The notes: generated from the sequence alone by a model not told the origin. 64,000 nucleotides of DNA from an uncultured Eubacteriales bacterium (GCA_900545265.1 UQYI01000002.1:94882-158881); one strand, 5' to 3'. Numbered from the stretch's first letter, positions 34,835 to 43,806 are shown. A program made the numbers and translations.

Positions 34835-36298
34835 ATGGCCTGCATCCCCATAGATATTCTGGCTCACGCAGACTTTTCCGCCCGGCACAAGGCCTCCCGG
34901 CACCAGCCGGGCTTTGGGGCATTCGGTTCCTTTGTGCGCACCTTGCAGCGGCAGAACCCCAAGGGTACCCTGCTGCTTTCCGCAGGAGACGAAATTTCCT
35001 CTCCCTACTGGGGTGGGGAGCCGGTGATCCGGGGTATGGAACTGTTGGGCACCGGAGCCATGGCTCTGGGCAACCATGAGTTTGATCACGGCGAAGCCTT
35101 TCTGGAAAACACCATAGCCTCCGCTTCCTTCCCCGTGCTCTGCGCCAACATCACCCGAAAGGATACCGGCCGCCTGCTTCCCGGCGTAAAGCCCTATGTG
35201 CTGCTGGAGCGAAACGGTGTAAAGATCGGCGTGGTGGGCATAACTACGGAGTACACACCCTATATGGTCACGGCCGCTGCTTTTGCTCCTTATCAGGCAG
35301 GTTCCTGTGCGGAAGCCTGTAAAAGATACATTCCGGAAGTACGCTCTCTGGGTGCAGATATAGTCGTGCTGCTGGCCCATATTCCTTTTTATATCGGTGA
35401 AAACGGCTCTCTTTCGGGGGAACTGATCGATCTGCTCCGGCAGATCCCTCCGGTAGATGTATGTATGGGGGGGCATATCCCCGGGGACTATGCCGGTCTG
35501 TGGCAGGATACGCTGGTCATGAAGGGCGGGTTCGGAGGCGTAAGCCTGGGGCATGCCCACCTTCTGTATGATACGGAAGCAAAAGCAATCACTGCCCGGG
35601 AAGCCCGCATGGAGCTTACCCCCTGGAACATACCAGTAGAGCCGGATCTGGCCGCTTTTACGGAAAAGATCACCGGCCCCCACCGGGCCTTTTTTGAAGA
35701 TGTACTGGCGCATACGGATACAAGCTGGCGGGTACGCCTGTCCAGAGAATGTGCTTTGGGAAACTTTCTGGCTCAGGCCCTGCAGGAGGATACGGGTGTG
35801 GACTTTGCCTATATGAACGCCACCAGCTCCGGGGGCGGTCTGGAGCCCGGGCCCATTACCGCCGAGGATGTGACCATGGTGCTTGGGTTTAATGACCCGG
35901 TCATGAAAAGCACCATGACCGGCCGGGAAATATGGAAGCTTTTTGAGCTGGTATATGTACCGGAACGTTACGGAAACAATGCCGGGCTGTTTTTCTCCGG
36001 TGTGGTCGTACACGTGGATCACACCCGCCCGGCCCTTCATAAGATTCTGGCCGTGACGCTTCCAAACGGCACGCCTCTGGATCCAGACAGCATCTACACC
36101 GTAGCCACCAGCGAGTATATGGCATCCGGGGGCAACGACACTGGAGCCATTGCCAACGGGCGCACCTGGACGCCCTTCGGTCGGAGGATGTATGACGTGG
36201 TTTTTGCTTCGCTCCGCCGCTGGGGCACCATTCATGTCTCTCCGGAAAAGCGGCTGATAGAAACCGGCACTCCCGAAAATGACAATGCCCCCTTTTAA
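34835..36298 (+). CDS. 5'-nucleotidase/UshA-like metallophosphatase
   Basis: A 487-residue two-domain protein. The metallophosphoesterase domain (1-270) has SAGDEIS, GNHEFDHG near residue 75-85 and LAHIPFY. The C-terminal 5-nucleotidase domain includes ATSSGGGLEPGPITAEDV and STMTGREIW. The first metal motif, normally TNDxHG, reads HADFSARH, so its metal site is altered or uses a different His. Unlike secreted UshA, it has no signal peptide and would act in the cytoplasm. It is the last gene of the operon, which fits stepwise cleavage of an imported phosphorylated compound. Confidence 0.85.
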   Translation: MACIPIDILAHADFSARHKASRHQPGFGAFGSFVRTLQRQNPKGTLLLSAGDEISSPYWGGEPVIRGMELLGTGAMALGNHEFDHGEAFLENTIASASFPVLCANITRKDTGRLLPGVKPYVLLERNGVKIGVVGITTEYTPYMVTAAAFAPYQAGSCAEACKRYIPEVRSLGADIVVLLAHIPFYIGENGSLSGELIDLLRQIPPVDVCMGGHIPGDYAGLWQDTLVMKGGFGGVSLGHAHLLYDTEAKAITAREARMELTPWNIPVEPDLAAFTEKITGPHRAFFEDVLAHTDTSWRVRLSRECALGNFLAQALQEDTGVDFAYMNATSSGGGLEPGPITAEDVTMVLGFNDPVMKSTMTGREIWKLFELVYVPERYGNNAGLFFSGVVVHVDHTRPALHKILAVTLPNGTPLDPDSIYTVATSEYMASGGNDTGAIANGRTWTPFGRRMYDVVFASLRRWGTIHVSPEKRLIETGTPENDNAPF

Positions 36299-36323
36299 AA
36301 ACAAATCTTCATTCTGCAAAAAG

Positions 36324-36357
36324 ACCTCCCGTACCTTTAGCGGCTCGGGAGGTTTTT
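36324..36357 (+). terminator. Operon terminator
   Basis: ACCTCCCG/CGGGAGGT stem with a 14-base loop and TTTTT. Its T-tract overlaps the -35 box of the next promoter. Confidence 0.85.
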
Positions 36358-36384
36358 GACTTGCGCTTTCTCTTTCGCTATAAT
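36356..36384 (+). promoter_or_regulatory. Promoter of the Nudix gene
   Basis: TTGACT-17-TATAAT, 36 bases before the start codon. Confidence 0.85.
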
Positions 36385-36420
36385 AAACAGATAAACGCAG
36401 CAAGGAGCTTTGAAGAAAGC

Positions 36421-36933
36421 ATGGAAAAAACCACTTTGTGTTATTTGGAAAAGGACGGGCAGTACCTGATGCTGCTCCGGGTGAAGAAGGAAAATGACGT
36501 TAATAAGGATAAGTGGATCGGTCTGGGCGGACATCTGGAAGCCGGAGAGACCCCGGAAATGTGTCTGCTCCGGGAGATCCGGGAGGAGACCGGTCTGACC
36601 CTGACCCACTGGCGATTTTGCGGAGAAGTTTATTTCTCCTGCCCACCCTATCCGGAAGAATGTATGTATCTCTTTCATGCTGACGGGTTCACCGGAACTC
36701 TTCTGGACTGTGACGAAGGTGAACTGGCCTGGTTGGAAAAGTCAAGGCTGAAGGCACTGCCTGCCTGGGAGGGGGATTTTATCTTTCTGGAGTTGATGGA
36801 ACGGCATTTGCCGCCGTTTATCCTGATCCTGAAATACGCCCGGGATGGAAAACTTCTCCAGGCCCAACTGGACGATACGCCCCTGCCCCTGCCGGACTGG
36901 CGTTCGGCACTCCCCGGCGCCTGCCGCTTTTAA
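36421..36933 (+). CDS. Nudix hydrolase (MutT-like)
   Basis: A 170-residue Nudix protein. The Nudix box GHLEAGETPEMCLLREIREE is near residues 40-59 and fits the GX5EX7REUXEEXGU pattern. A FHADGF strand and an Asp/Glu-rich segment (CDEGELAWL) follow, as in 8-oxo-dGTP diphosphatases. The ATG at 36421 lies just after a consensus promoter; AAGGAG is 13 bases upstream, slightly far. The gene is monocistronic. Nucleotide sanitation is the default guess; the true substrate is unknown. Confidence 0.85.
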   Translation: MEKTTLCYLEKDGQYLMLLRVKKENDVNKDKWIGLGGHLEAGETPEMCLLREIREETGLTLTHWRFCGEVYFSCPPYPEECMYLFHADGFTGTLLDCDEGELAWLEKSRLKALPAWEGDFIFLELMERHLPPFILILKYARDGKLLQAQLDDTPLPLPDWRSALPGACRF

Positions 36934-37131
36934 CATATTTACATTAACGCAAGGGCTGGGTGTCTGCAGCTTTTCCCGCAGGTTCGTTCTTTCATTGAAT
37001 GTCGGCACCCCTGCCCCATCGTTCACATATTTCTCCGGATCCAGGCACGCCCTGCCGCCGAAAGCACATATTTTCTTTTGATTTTTCCATGTTTTTCTGC
37101 AAACGGAAGTGCAGCCGCTTCAAAGATATGA

Positions 37132-37137
37132 TATACT
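37132..37137 (+). promoter_or_regulatory. Extended -10 of the symporter promoter
   Basis: TATACT preceded by TG and one base, 50 bases upstream of the start codon. No good -35 box is seen. The 36934-37186 gap contains nothing else recognisable. Confidence 0.45.
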
Positions 37138-37186
37138 AAACAGGTCTTGCAACAGCTATCCGACATCTGAGGGGGGAATTCAACAC

Positions 37187-38422
37187 ATGAAAAAGTTTTT
37201 CAAGCAGAACTGGTTCCTGCTGAGCATGCTTCTGGCCATTATAGCCGGATGCGCCGTAGGCGCCGTATGGCCCGGTGCTACCTGCCTGCAGCCCATGGGG
37301 ACGATTTTTATCAACCTGATGTTCTGCGTGGTGGTACCCATGGTGTTCTGCTCCATTGCCTCTGCCATTGCCAATATGAAAAGCATGCGCCGAGCCGGGA
37401 AGATCATGGGCGTCACCGTTGCCACGTTCTTCGTCACCGCCGCCATTGCGGCCGTGATCATGTATATCGTCTGCCGTCTGGTGCCTCTGGTCACGGGAAC
37501 ATATGCCCCGCCGGAAGGAGAGGTGGGCTCCGTTTCCGCTTCCGAAATGCTGGTAAACTTTTTCACCGTTCCGGATTTCACCGCTCTCTGGAGCCGAAAA
37601 GCCATGCTGCCCCTGATCGTAGCGGCCATCATCTTCGGCTTTGCCGTGCAATGGACCGGTGAGGCCGGCGCACCTGTAGCCCGGCTTTTGTCAAGCTTAA
37701 CGGAATGCCTGATGAAAACCGTAAAACTCATCACTTATTATGCGCCTTTGGGCTTTTTCGGTTTCTTTGCCTATCTGGTTGCCTATTACGGCCCCCAGCT
37801 CATCAGCGACTATTCCCGGACGCTGCTGGTTTATTATGTGGTGTGCTTTGCCTATATGTTCCTTTTCTTCCCCCTGTATGCCCGATTTGGCGGTGGCAAG
37901 GGGGCGGATAAAGTCATGTTCAGTCATCTGTTCCGTCCGGCAGCGGTATCCTTTGGCACCTGCTCCTCCGTGGCTACCATCCCTACCAATCTGGATGAAG
38001 CGGCGGAAACGGGCATTCACAAGGATATAGCCGATATCGTTGTTCCCATGGGCGCCACCATGCATATGGATGGCTCCTCCATGTCCGCCATTATTAAAGT
38101 GGCTTTTCTGTTCGGTATGTTCGGCATGGATTTTACCGGCGGCCGGGCCATTGGGGCCATATTGGTAGCCATTTTCTCTTCCGTAGCCATGAGCGGCATT
38201 CCCGGCGGCGGCAGCGTAGGCGAACTGGTGCTCTGCACGGTATTCTTCCCGGATCAGATGGCCGTAGCCTATCCCATTGCCATTGCACTGGGCAATCTGG
38301 TGGATCCTCCGGCGACCATGCTCAATGCCGCTGGGGACTATGTGGTCTGTTATATCGTTTCCCGCTTTGTTGAGGGAAAGGACTGGCTGCAAAAGCAGCT
38401 TTGCAAAGGACGTAAAAACTGA
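37187..38422 (+). CDS. Dicarboxylate/amino acid:cation symporter (DAACS family)
   Basis: A 411-residue sodium- or proton-coupled symporter of the GltP/DctA family, with eight or so transmembrane helices and two re-entrant loops. Family motifs are the serine-rich hairpin FGTCSSVATIPTNLD near residue 260, the PMGATMHMDGSS motif near residue 288 and GIPGGGSVGE near 340, which matches the second hairpin. Likely cargo is glutamate, aspartate, C4-dicarboxylates or serine. The ATG follows a GAGGGGGG ribosome site. It is a single-gene transcription unit. Confidence 0.88.
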   Translation: MKKFFKQNWFLLSMLLAIIAGCAVGAVWPGATCLQPMGTIFINLMFCVVVPMVFCSIASAIANMKSMRRAGKIMGVTVATFFVTAAIAAVIMYIVCRLVPLVTGTYAPPEGEVGSVSASEMLVNFFTVPDFTALWSRKAMLPLIVAAIIFGFAVQWTGEAGAPVARLLSSLTECLMKTVKLITYYAPLGFFGFFAYLVAYYGPQLISDYSRTLLVYYVVCFAYMFLFFPLYARFGGGKGADKVMFSHLFRPAAVSFGTCSSVATIPTNLDEAAETGIHKDIADIVVPMGATMHMDGSSMSAIIKVAFLFGMFGMDFTGGRAIGAILVAIFSSVAMSGIPGGGSVGELVLCTVFFPDQMAVAYPIAIALGNLVDPPATMLNAAGDYVVCYIVSRFVEGKDWLQKQLCKGRKN

Positions 38423-38438
38423 TTCAGCTGCACACAGG

Positions 38439-38462
38439 GGGCCGGACTTCCGGCCCTTTTTT
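38439..38462 (+). terminator. Terminator after the symporter gene
   Basis: GGGCCGG/CCGGCCC stem with a 4-base loop and six T. Confidence 0.85.
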
Positions 38463-38505
38463 ATACCGCCGCAGCGGACAATCGGACGCTGACCGGATTC
38501 TCCCC

Positions 38506-38534
38506 TTGCCGGAAGACCCATATCCTGTTACAAT
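38506..38534 (+). promoter_or_regulatory. Promoter of luxS-mtnN
   Basis: TTGCCG and TACAAT with a 17-base spacer, 32 bases before the luxS ATG. Confidence 0.7.
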
Positions 38535-38566
38535 AATCAGGTATTCTGTATTTTATGGAGGATCGT

Positions 38567-39028
38567 ATGAAACAGATCGCCAGTTTTACGGTGAATCATG
38601 ATACATTGACCAAGGGAATGTATGTCTCCCGCATAGACGGAGACGTTGTGACCTATGACATCCGCATGAAAAAGCCCAACGGCGGCGACTATCTTACCAA
38701 CGGGGCCATGCATACCTTTGAGCATCTTTTTGCCACCTATGCCCGCAATTCTTCCTATGGAACTTCCGTTCTGTATGTAGGCCCTATGGGCTGCCGCACC
38801 GGGTTCTATCTGCTGCTGCGGGAGGACGTATCCCGGAAGCAGGCTTTGGATCTGGTGAAGGAAAGCTTCCGCTTTATTGCCGGTTTTGAGGGGGAGATCC
38901 CCGGCGCCAAGCCCAGGGAATGCGGCAACTATAAGGAGCACGATCTGCCGGGCGCCAAATCCGTGGCAAAGGACATGCTGGACGTACTGAAGGACTGGAA
39001 CGAGGAGAAAATGCAGTATGCAGACTGA
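38567..39028 (+). CDS. luxS: S-ribosylhomocysteine lyase
   Basis: A 153-residue LuxS that cleaves S-ribosylhomocysteine to homocysteine and the AI-2 precursor. The metal-binding HTFEH motif is at residues 49-53, and GPMGCRTGFYLL and ECGNYKEHDL supply the catalytic Cys and third metal ligand. The ATG at 38567 with a GGAGG site is chosen over an in-frame ATG (38555) that would overlap it. It overlaps the nucleosidase gene by 11 bases; together they make a complete activated-methyl-cycle detoxification route. Confidence 0.95.
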   Translation: MKQIASFTVNHDTLTKGMYVSRIDGDVVTYDIRMKKPNGGDYLTNGAMHTFEHLFATYARNSSYGTSVLYVGPMGCRTGFYLLLREDVSRKQALDLVKESFRFIAGFEGEIPGAKPRECGNYKEHDLPGAKSVAKDMLDVLKDWNEEKMQYAD

Positions 39029-39734
39029 ACGGATCGCCATCATAGGCGCAATGGACAGCGAGATAGCTTCTCTGCTGGAAGCCATGGAGGAACGCAGGGA
39101 AGAAGCCCACTGGGGGCTGACTTTCTATCTGGGGCGTTTGGAAGGGCGAAACATCGTGCTGGTCAAATGCGGTATCGGCAAGGTCAATGCAGCCCGCTGT
39201 ACCCAGATCCTGCTGGATCTGTATGCCCCCTCTGCCCTGCTCCATACAGGGATCGCCGGAGGGATCGGCCCGGGGCTTAAAGTGGGAGATGCCGTGATCG
39301 CTCAGGGGCTTATCCAGCACGATTTTGATGTGACCGCCTTTGGCTATGCCCGCGGGAATATATGCGACCGCAGCCAACGGAAAGAGCCCTCCGTTTTTGC
39401 GGCGGATGTTGAAATCATGGATGCCCTGGAAAACGCTGCCTGCCAGGCATTGGGAGCGGAGCGGGTCCACCGGGGGCTGGTGGTCACAGGCGATCAGTTC
39501 ATTTCCGGCCCGGTGCGCAAGGGAGAACTGTACCAGGCATTTCACGGACTGGCTGCCGAAATGGAGGGCGGCGCCGTTGCCCAAACGGCCACGCTGGGAG
39601 GCGTTCCTTTTGGAGTGCTGCGAACCATTTCGGATCTGGCAGACGGCACTGCCGCCGACATCACCGATGATTTTGAACGGCAGACAGCCGATATCTCCGC
39701 CGCTATTATCCGGGCCACATTGAAACGGCTGTAA
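39018..39734 (+). CDS. mtnN: 5'-methylthioadenosine/S-adenosylhomocysteine nucleosidase
   Basis: A 238-residue MTA/SAH nucleosidase (Pfs). The N-terminus IAIIGAMDSEIASL, the HTGIAGGI motif near residue 76 and AAEMEGGAVAQTA near 175 (substrate-binding Glu) are typical, as is SDLADGTA with the catalytic Asp near residue 205. It produces S-ribosylhomocysteine for the adjacent LuxS. It is followed by a bidirectional-looking terminator. Confidence 0.95.
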   Translation: MQTERIAIIGAMDSEIASLLEAMEERREEAHWGLTFYLGRLEGRNIVLVKCGIGKVNAARCTQILLDLYAPSALLHTGIAGGIGPGLKVGDAVIAQGLIQHDFDVTAFGYARGNICDRSQRKEPSVFAADVEIMDALENAACQALGAERVHRGLVVTGDQFISGPVRKGELYQAFHGLAAEMEGGAVAQTATLGGVPFGVLRTISDLADGTAADITDDFERQTADISAAIIRATLKRL

Positions 39735-39776
39735 GGTTTCGTTTATGTGCGCTTTGCACCAACTTCTTCATACATA

Positions 39777-39811
39777 AACACGAACCGCCCCAAACGGATG
39801 GTTCGTGTTTT
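39777..39811 (+). terminator. Terminator of luxS-mtnN
   Basis: AACACGAACC/GGTTCGTGTT stem with a 13-base loop and TTTT. Confidence 0.85.
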
Positions 39812-39920
39812 ATATCTGCTCCGTGCAGCAAGCATCCGGATGCATAAACTTTTTCCAATAAGCTCCTTCTACAAAAAAGGTTTTCTCTCGGTTTCTGTAC
39901 GGATTCCGAACGCAAAAATC

Positions 39921-39954
39921 AAGCCCGGCCATGCCGAAAGGCATAGCCGGGCTT
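39921..39954 (-). terminator. Terminator of uxaE-gntR
   Basis: A 15-bp near-perfect stem (AAGCCCGGC..ATGCC with GGCAT..GCCGGGCTT, GAAA-type loop). On the minus strand it is followed by GATTTTT. Confidence 0.85.
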
Positions 39955-39971
39955 TCCTGTTTTTATCTTGC

Positions 39972-40670
39972 TTATACACAGAAATACTCCGGATACTTCT
40001 CCAGCAGCTCCGGCAAAGCCGACCGATACCCGCTGGTCAGATGTTCATACAGGAACTCGTCCATATTCTTTTCTGAACGGGTCATGATCCCGTTGAACAG
40101 CGTCTTATGCTCCTCATAGGCAGGCCAGAGCACCTGGGCCCCCAGATGTACCTGCAGCCTGCGCACCCGATCCTGATGGGTAACAATGCCCATCACCACC
40201 GTCCAGGTCCAGGGTTTCCCCGCTGCCAGATACAGCAGCCGGTGGAACTGATTATCCAGATCCATATAGGTATCCAGTGCCCCTGCCTCCAGGGCGCACT
40301 TCTGCTTTTGCAGATTCTCTTTCAGCCGGGAAAGATCTTCGCCTCCGGCTTTGCGGATCGCCTCCTGCAGGATAGCACGCTCCGTATGGAAGCGGAGGAA
40401 CACCCCCTCCTCCACGGCATCCAGATCTATCCGGCTCACCCGGCTGGAACGTTGGGGGTATACCTCCACCAACCGGCTTTCCACCAGAGAAACAATGGCT
40501 TCCCGGATGGGTGTGCGGCTGGTGCCCAGCGCCTCGGAAAGCTCCCCATCCACCAGCACCATTCCCGGAGGAAAATCCAGGCGCATAATACCGTTATACA
40601 GCACCCGATAGGCATATTGCCGGGCATTTTCCCCGGCCTCTTTCCGGGGGATGGGTATCCTTGGGTCCAT
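39972..40670 (-). CDS. GntR/FadR-family (FCD) regulator
   Basis: A 232-residue regulator. The N-terminal winged helix (residues 15-80) contains ELSEALGTSRTPIREAIVSL, and the C-terminal helical FCD ligand-binding domain (90-225) has the metal-coordinating Asp/His pattern (DNQFHRLLYLAAG). Members of this subfamily include UxuR, ExuR and similar hexuronate repressors. It is 37 bases downstream of uxaE in the same direction and probably controls the divergent uxaE and uxaC promoters, where an UxuR/ExuR-like site is visible. Confidence 0.88.
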   Translation of the reverse strand: MDPRIPIPRKEAGENARQYAYRVLYNGIMRLDFPPGMVLVDGELSEALGTSRTPIREAIVSLVESRLVEVYPQRSSRVSRIDLDAVEEGVFLRFHTERAILQEAIRKAGGEDLSRLKENLQKQKCALEAGALDTYMDLDNQFHRLLYLAAGKPWTWTVVMGIVTHQDRVRRLQVHLGAQVLWPAYEEHKTLFNGIMTRSEKNMDEFLYEHLTSGYRSALPELLEKYPEYFCV

Positions 40671-40707
40671 AGCTGCTCTCTCCTTCAGGAACGGGTCTGC
40701 CGCCTGC

Positions 40708-42165
40708 TTACATCTGGGCGGTGAGATACTTCAGGTGGCGGCCGATATGGCGAACCAGCGCTTCATAATATTCTTCTTCGTGGGCGGCCATAAAGGCAAA
40801 GAATTCTTCCTGGAACCACTCCTGCTGCAAAAGCAGACCGTAGGCAATATGAATGGTCTGCCGGGAAGCGGGCAGGTGAAGATACTCGGGCAGGTAAGCG
40901 TCACTCTCCAGTTCAATGGGAGGGATCTCCTCCACTTTAGTGGATACATGATAATACTTCTCCGCCTCATGCCGCTGGGCAATGGCAAAGGTATGGGCCT
41001 TGCGGTAAAGGGCGGGATCATGCTCGGCTACCACTTCCATAGCCACCAGCCAGTTGGTACCGGCAGTCTTTACATGGACGTGCCCATGGGTCACCCGGCC
41101 CACGGTAGAAAATACGGAGAACTTATCGGAACCGGAGTGTACGGAAAGTTTGTAACCGAAATGGTCTGCGATTTTCTGATGAATATCGAAATCCCGTGCA
41201 AAATCATGAAGATTCCCGGCATATTCGATGCCTTTTTCAAATTCGCCGGAGAAATGAGGCGCCACGCTGACGGGCCGCACCCCCGCCTGATACAGGCTGT
41301 CCGCCACCACAAAGTGCTCTGCAGGCGTGGTGATGGTCCGGGTCTCGTCAATGGAAAGTTCAAAATCCACAGGATAGGGCTTGATGCTCTCTATATAAGC
41401 ATAGCACTCCCGGGCATGATCGATAGCCCGCCAGAACACCAGCACGATCCGCCGGAGCTCCTCGGCTTCCAGCGTACCGATAACGGGCAGTTCCTTGTGC
41501 AGATACCGTTCCTCATACAGGCTGCGAACCTCCTGGGGCAAGGCTGCATATGCTTCGTCCACCTGTGCCTGGGTAAAGGCAGCAGCGTGGATATCGATAT
41601 GTTCGGAGCAGTCCAGGGTGATCATGGTGCAGCCGCTTTCGATGGCATACTTGATCTCTTCCTTGGTCTTCAAATGATCACCGTCTGCACCGTATCCCTT
41701 TTTATATCCTTCCTGAAATACGCCGAAAGCCGCTGCGGCAATAACTTCTTCAAAGGTACGGTTGGTAAGAGTCAGTTCCCGGATGCTCTGCTGCGCCAGC
41801 ACGGGGAATACGCCGAACTTTGCATAGGCCTCCATAGCTCGCACATGACCGGGAGTAGCCAGCCCCAGTCTGTCGCCAAGGCCCATGGTGAAGGGATGAT
41901 CCTTGTGGCTCACAGGGCGGGTATAGGGGAACAAAGCCATAAGCGCTTTGGCATTTTCGGTGGTCAGGCCGCAAAGCTTGATTCCGTCCACTTCTTCGCC
42001 TGCAAATGTATCAGCCTTTTCGCCGGCCACGGCCAGGAGCTTTTCTTTTTCTTCTCCGGCCAGGATAATGGCGCAGCAGGTCCCTTCCGCCTCCTCAGCG
42101 GAACGGGGGTATACATACAAAGATCCATCCTGATGAAGCTTATCCAAAAAATCCTGAAGCTGCAT
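40708..42165 (-). CDS. uxaE: Tagaturonate epimerase
   Basis: A 485-residue UxaE family protein that interconverts tagaturonate and fructuronate, linking galacturonate breakdown to the glucuronate branch. Family-like stretches include GLGDRLGLATPGH near residue 95, ITLDCSEHID near 185 and HSGSDKFSVF near 330, whose Asp, His and Lys resemble the metal and catalytic residues. The ATG at 42165 is used, but an in-frame TTG at 42177 with a similar ribosome site is possible. It is first in a minus-strand operon with the GntR regulator and divergent from uxaC. Confidence 0.88.
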   Translation of the reverse strand: MQLQDFLDKLHQDGSLYVYPRSAEEAEGTCCAIILAGEEKEKLLAVAGEKADTFAGEEVDGIKLCGLTTENAKALMALFPYTRPVSHKDHPFTMGLGDRLGLATPGHVRAMEAYAKFGVFPVLAQQSIRELTLTNRTFEEVIAAAAFGVFQEGYKKGYGADGDHLKTKEEIKYAIESGCTMITLDCSEHIDIHAAAFTQAQVDEAYAALPQEVRSLYEERYLHKELPVIGTLEAEELRRIVLVFWRAIDHARECYAYIESIKPYPVDFELSIDETRTITTPAEHFVVADSLYQAGVRPVSVAPHFSGEFEKGIEYAGNLHDFARDFDIHQKIADHFGYKLSVHSGSDKFSVFSTVGRVTHGHVHVKTAGTNWLVAMEVVAEHDPALYRKAHTFAIAQRHEAEKYYHVSTKVEEIPPIELESDAYLPEYLHLPASRQTIHIAYGLLLQQEWFQEEFFAFMAAHEEEYYEALVRHIGRHLKYLTAQM

Positions 42166-42204
42166 GATGCTTTTCAAATTCCTTTCCTTTGGTTGCTAAA
42201 TACA

Positions 42205-42232
42205 AGTATAGCATGCTCCCGCCGTTTGTCAA
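42205..42232 (-). promoter_or_regulatory. Promoter of uxaE-gntR
   Basis: Minus-strand TTGACA and TATACT with a 16-base spacer and an extended TG upstream of the -10, 40 bases before the uxaE ATG. Confidence 0.8.
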
Positions 42233-42303
42233 ACAAATATATCACAAAAAGATCCCATATTTACAGTTATTAAACGGATTTTGCTATTTTTCCGTTCCGG
42301 TTG

Positions 42304-42332
42304 TTGCAATCCTGATATACCAGTGCTATACT
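42304..42332 (+). promoter_or_regulatory. Promoter of uxaC operon with ExuR/UxuR-like operator
   Basis: TTGCAA-17-TATACT. Within the spacer, CTGATATACCAG (42312-42323) closely resembles the palindromic TTGGTATACCAA core recognised by the GntR-family ExuR and UxuR repressors. CTGAT and ATCAG arms flank the promoter. Confidence 0.65.
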
Positions 42333-42360
42333 GACATCAGACCAGGAAAGGAGACTTCTT

Positions 42361-43806
42361 ATGAAACCCTTTATGGACAAGGATTTTCTGCTGGACACCG
42401 AAGCGGCCAAAGTGCTTTACCACGAATACGCCGAAAAAATGCCCATCATAGATTACCATTGCCATATCGACCCCATGGAGATCGCCGAAGATGTGCGCTG
42501 GGACAATATCACCCAGGTGTGGCTGGGGGGCAGAACCCCTTCCGGAGGTTACTTTGGGGATCATTACAAGTGGCGTCTTATGCGCTCTGCCGGAGTACCG
42601 GAAAAGTACATAACCGGCGATGCCGATCCGGAAGATAAATTTGTTGCCTGGGCAGGCGCGCTGCAAGGCGCCATAGGCAATCCTTTGTATCATTGGACGC
42701 ATTTGGAACTCCAGCGTTATTTTGATATTCATGCGCCCCTGACCCGGGAGAATGCTTCCCAGGTATATCAGGCCTGCAACCGCCGCCTGCAGGAGGGGGA
42801 TCTTTCCGTGCGGGGGATCCTGCGTCAGAGCCGGGTAAAGCTGCTTTGCACCACCGATGATCCTGCAGATGACCTGAAAGCCCATGAGCGTATCGCCGCC
42901 GATAAGAACTGCCCCACGATAGTGCTCCCCGCCTTCCGTCCGGATAAGGCCATGCGGGTAGACAAGCCCGCCTTTGCCCCCTATATCCGGCGTTTGGAGC
43001 AGGTAGTCGGCTTCTCCATCAACACCATGGAGGATCTGCGCCGGGCGCTGCTTGCCCGTATAGATTACTTCGAAGCCCACGGCTGCCGGGTCAGCGACCA
43101 CGCGCTGGACGGCATGTTCTGCGTGCATGCCGCCGAAAGCGCACTTAATGAGACTCTGCAAAAGGGCAAACGGGGCGAAGCCGTGTCCGAAGAAGCCTAC
43201 AAGGCTTTCCATACGGATCTGCTGCTCACCTGTGCCCGGGCCTATGCGCAAAAAGGCTGGGTCATGCAGCTGCACTTTGGCTGCATCCGGGATAATTCTT
43301 CCAAAATGTTCGCCCATCTGGGCCCGGACACCGGCTTTGACGCCATGAATGATGTTTCCAATGCCTGGGGTCTGGCGGCTCTGCTGGATCTGTTGGAAAA
43401 AGAAAATGCTCTGCCCCGCACCGTCCTTTATTCCCTGAACCCCGCCGACAACGGGATCATCGGTACCGTTATGGGCGCCTTCCAGACGGACAGCGATATT
43501 CCCGGCCGCATCCAGCTGGGCAGTGCCTGGTGGTTCAACGATCACAGGAGCGGCATGGAACAGCAGCTTCGGGATCTGATGAACCTGGGGAACCTTTCTT
43601 CCTTCGTAGGAATGCTTACGGACAGCCGGAGTTTTTTGAGCTATACCCGTCATGAATACTTCCGCCGGATCCTCTGCGGCATGTTGGGCCGCATGGCGGA
43701 AAACGGAGAATATCCCTGGGACGAACGGTACCTGGGCCACATGGTAGAGGATATCAGCTACCGCAATGCCCGCCGCTACTTCCGTTTTGATGAATTTATT
43801 GACTGA
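42361..43806 (+). CDS. uxaC: Glucuronate/galacturonate isomerase
   Basis: A 481-residue uronate isomerase converting D-glucuronate to D-fructuronate and D-galacturonate to D-tagaturonate. The amidohydrolase-fold metal motif DYHCHIDP gives His33 and His35. Further family motifs are WLGGRTPSGGYFGDHYKWR, TTDDPADDLKAHE near residue 163, QLHFGCIRDNS near 300 and SAWWFNDHRSGM near 387. It heads the plus-strand hexuronate operon, 29 bases after the promoter. Confidence 0.95.
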   Translation: MKPFMDKDFLLDTEAAKVLYHEYAEKMPIIDYHCHIDPMEIAEDVRWDNITQVWLGGRTPSGGYFGDHYKWRLMRSAGVPEKYITGDADPEDKFVAWAGALQGAIGNPLYHWTHLELQRYFDIHAPLTRENASQVYQACNRRLQEGDLSVRGILRQSRVKLLCTTDDPADDLKAHERIAADKNCPTIVLPAFRPDKAMRVDKPAFAPYIRRLEQVVGFSINTMEDLRRALLARIDYFEAHGCRVSDHALDGMFCVHAAESALNETLQKGKRGEAVSEEAYKAFHTDLLLTCARAYAQKGWVMQLHFGCIRDNSSKMFAHLGPDTGFDAMNDVSNAWGLAALLDLLEKENALPRTVLYSLNPADNGIIGTVMGAFQTDSDIPGRIQLGSAWWFNDHRSGMEQQLRDLMNLGNLSSFVGMLTDSRSFLSYTRHEYFRRILCGMLGRMAENGEYPWDERYLGHMVEDISYRNARRYFRFDEFID

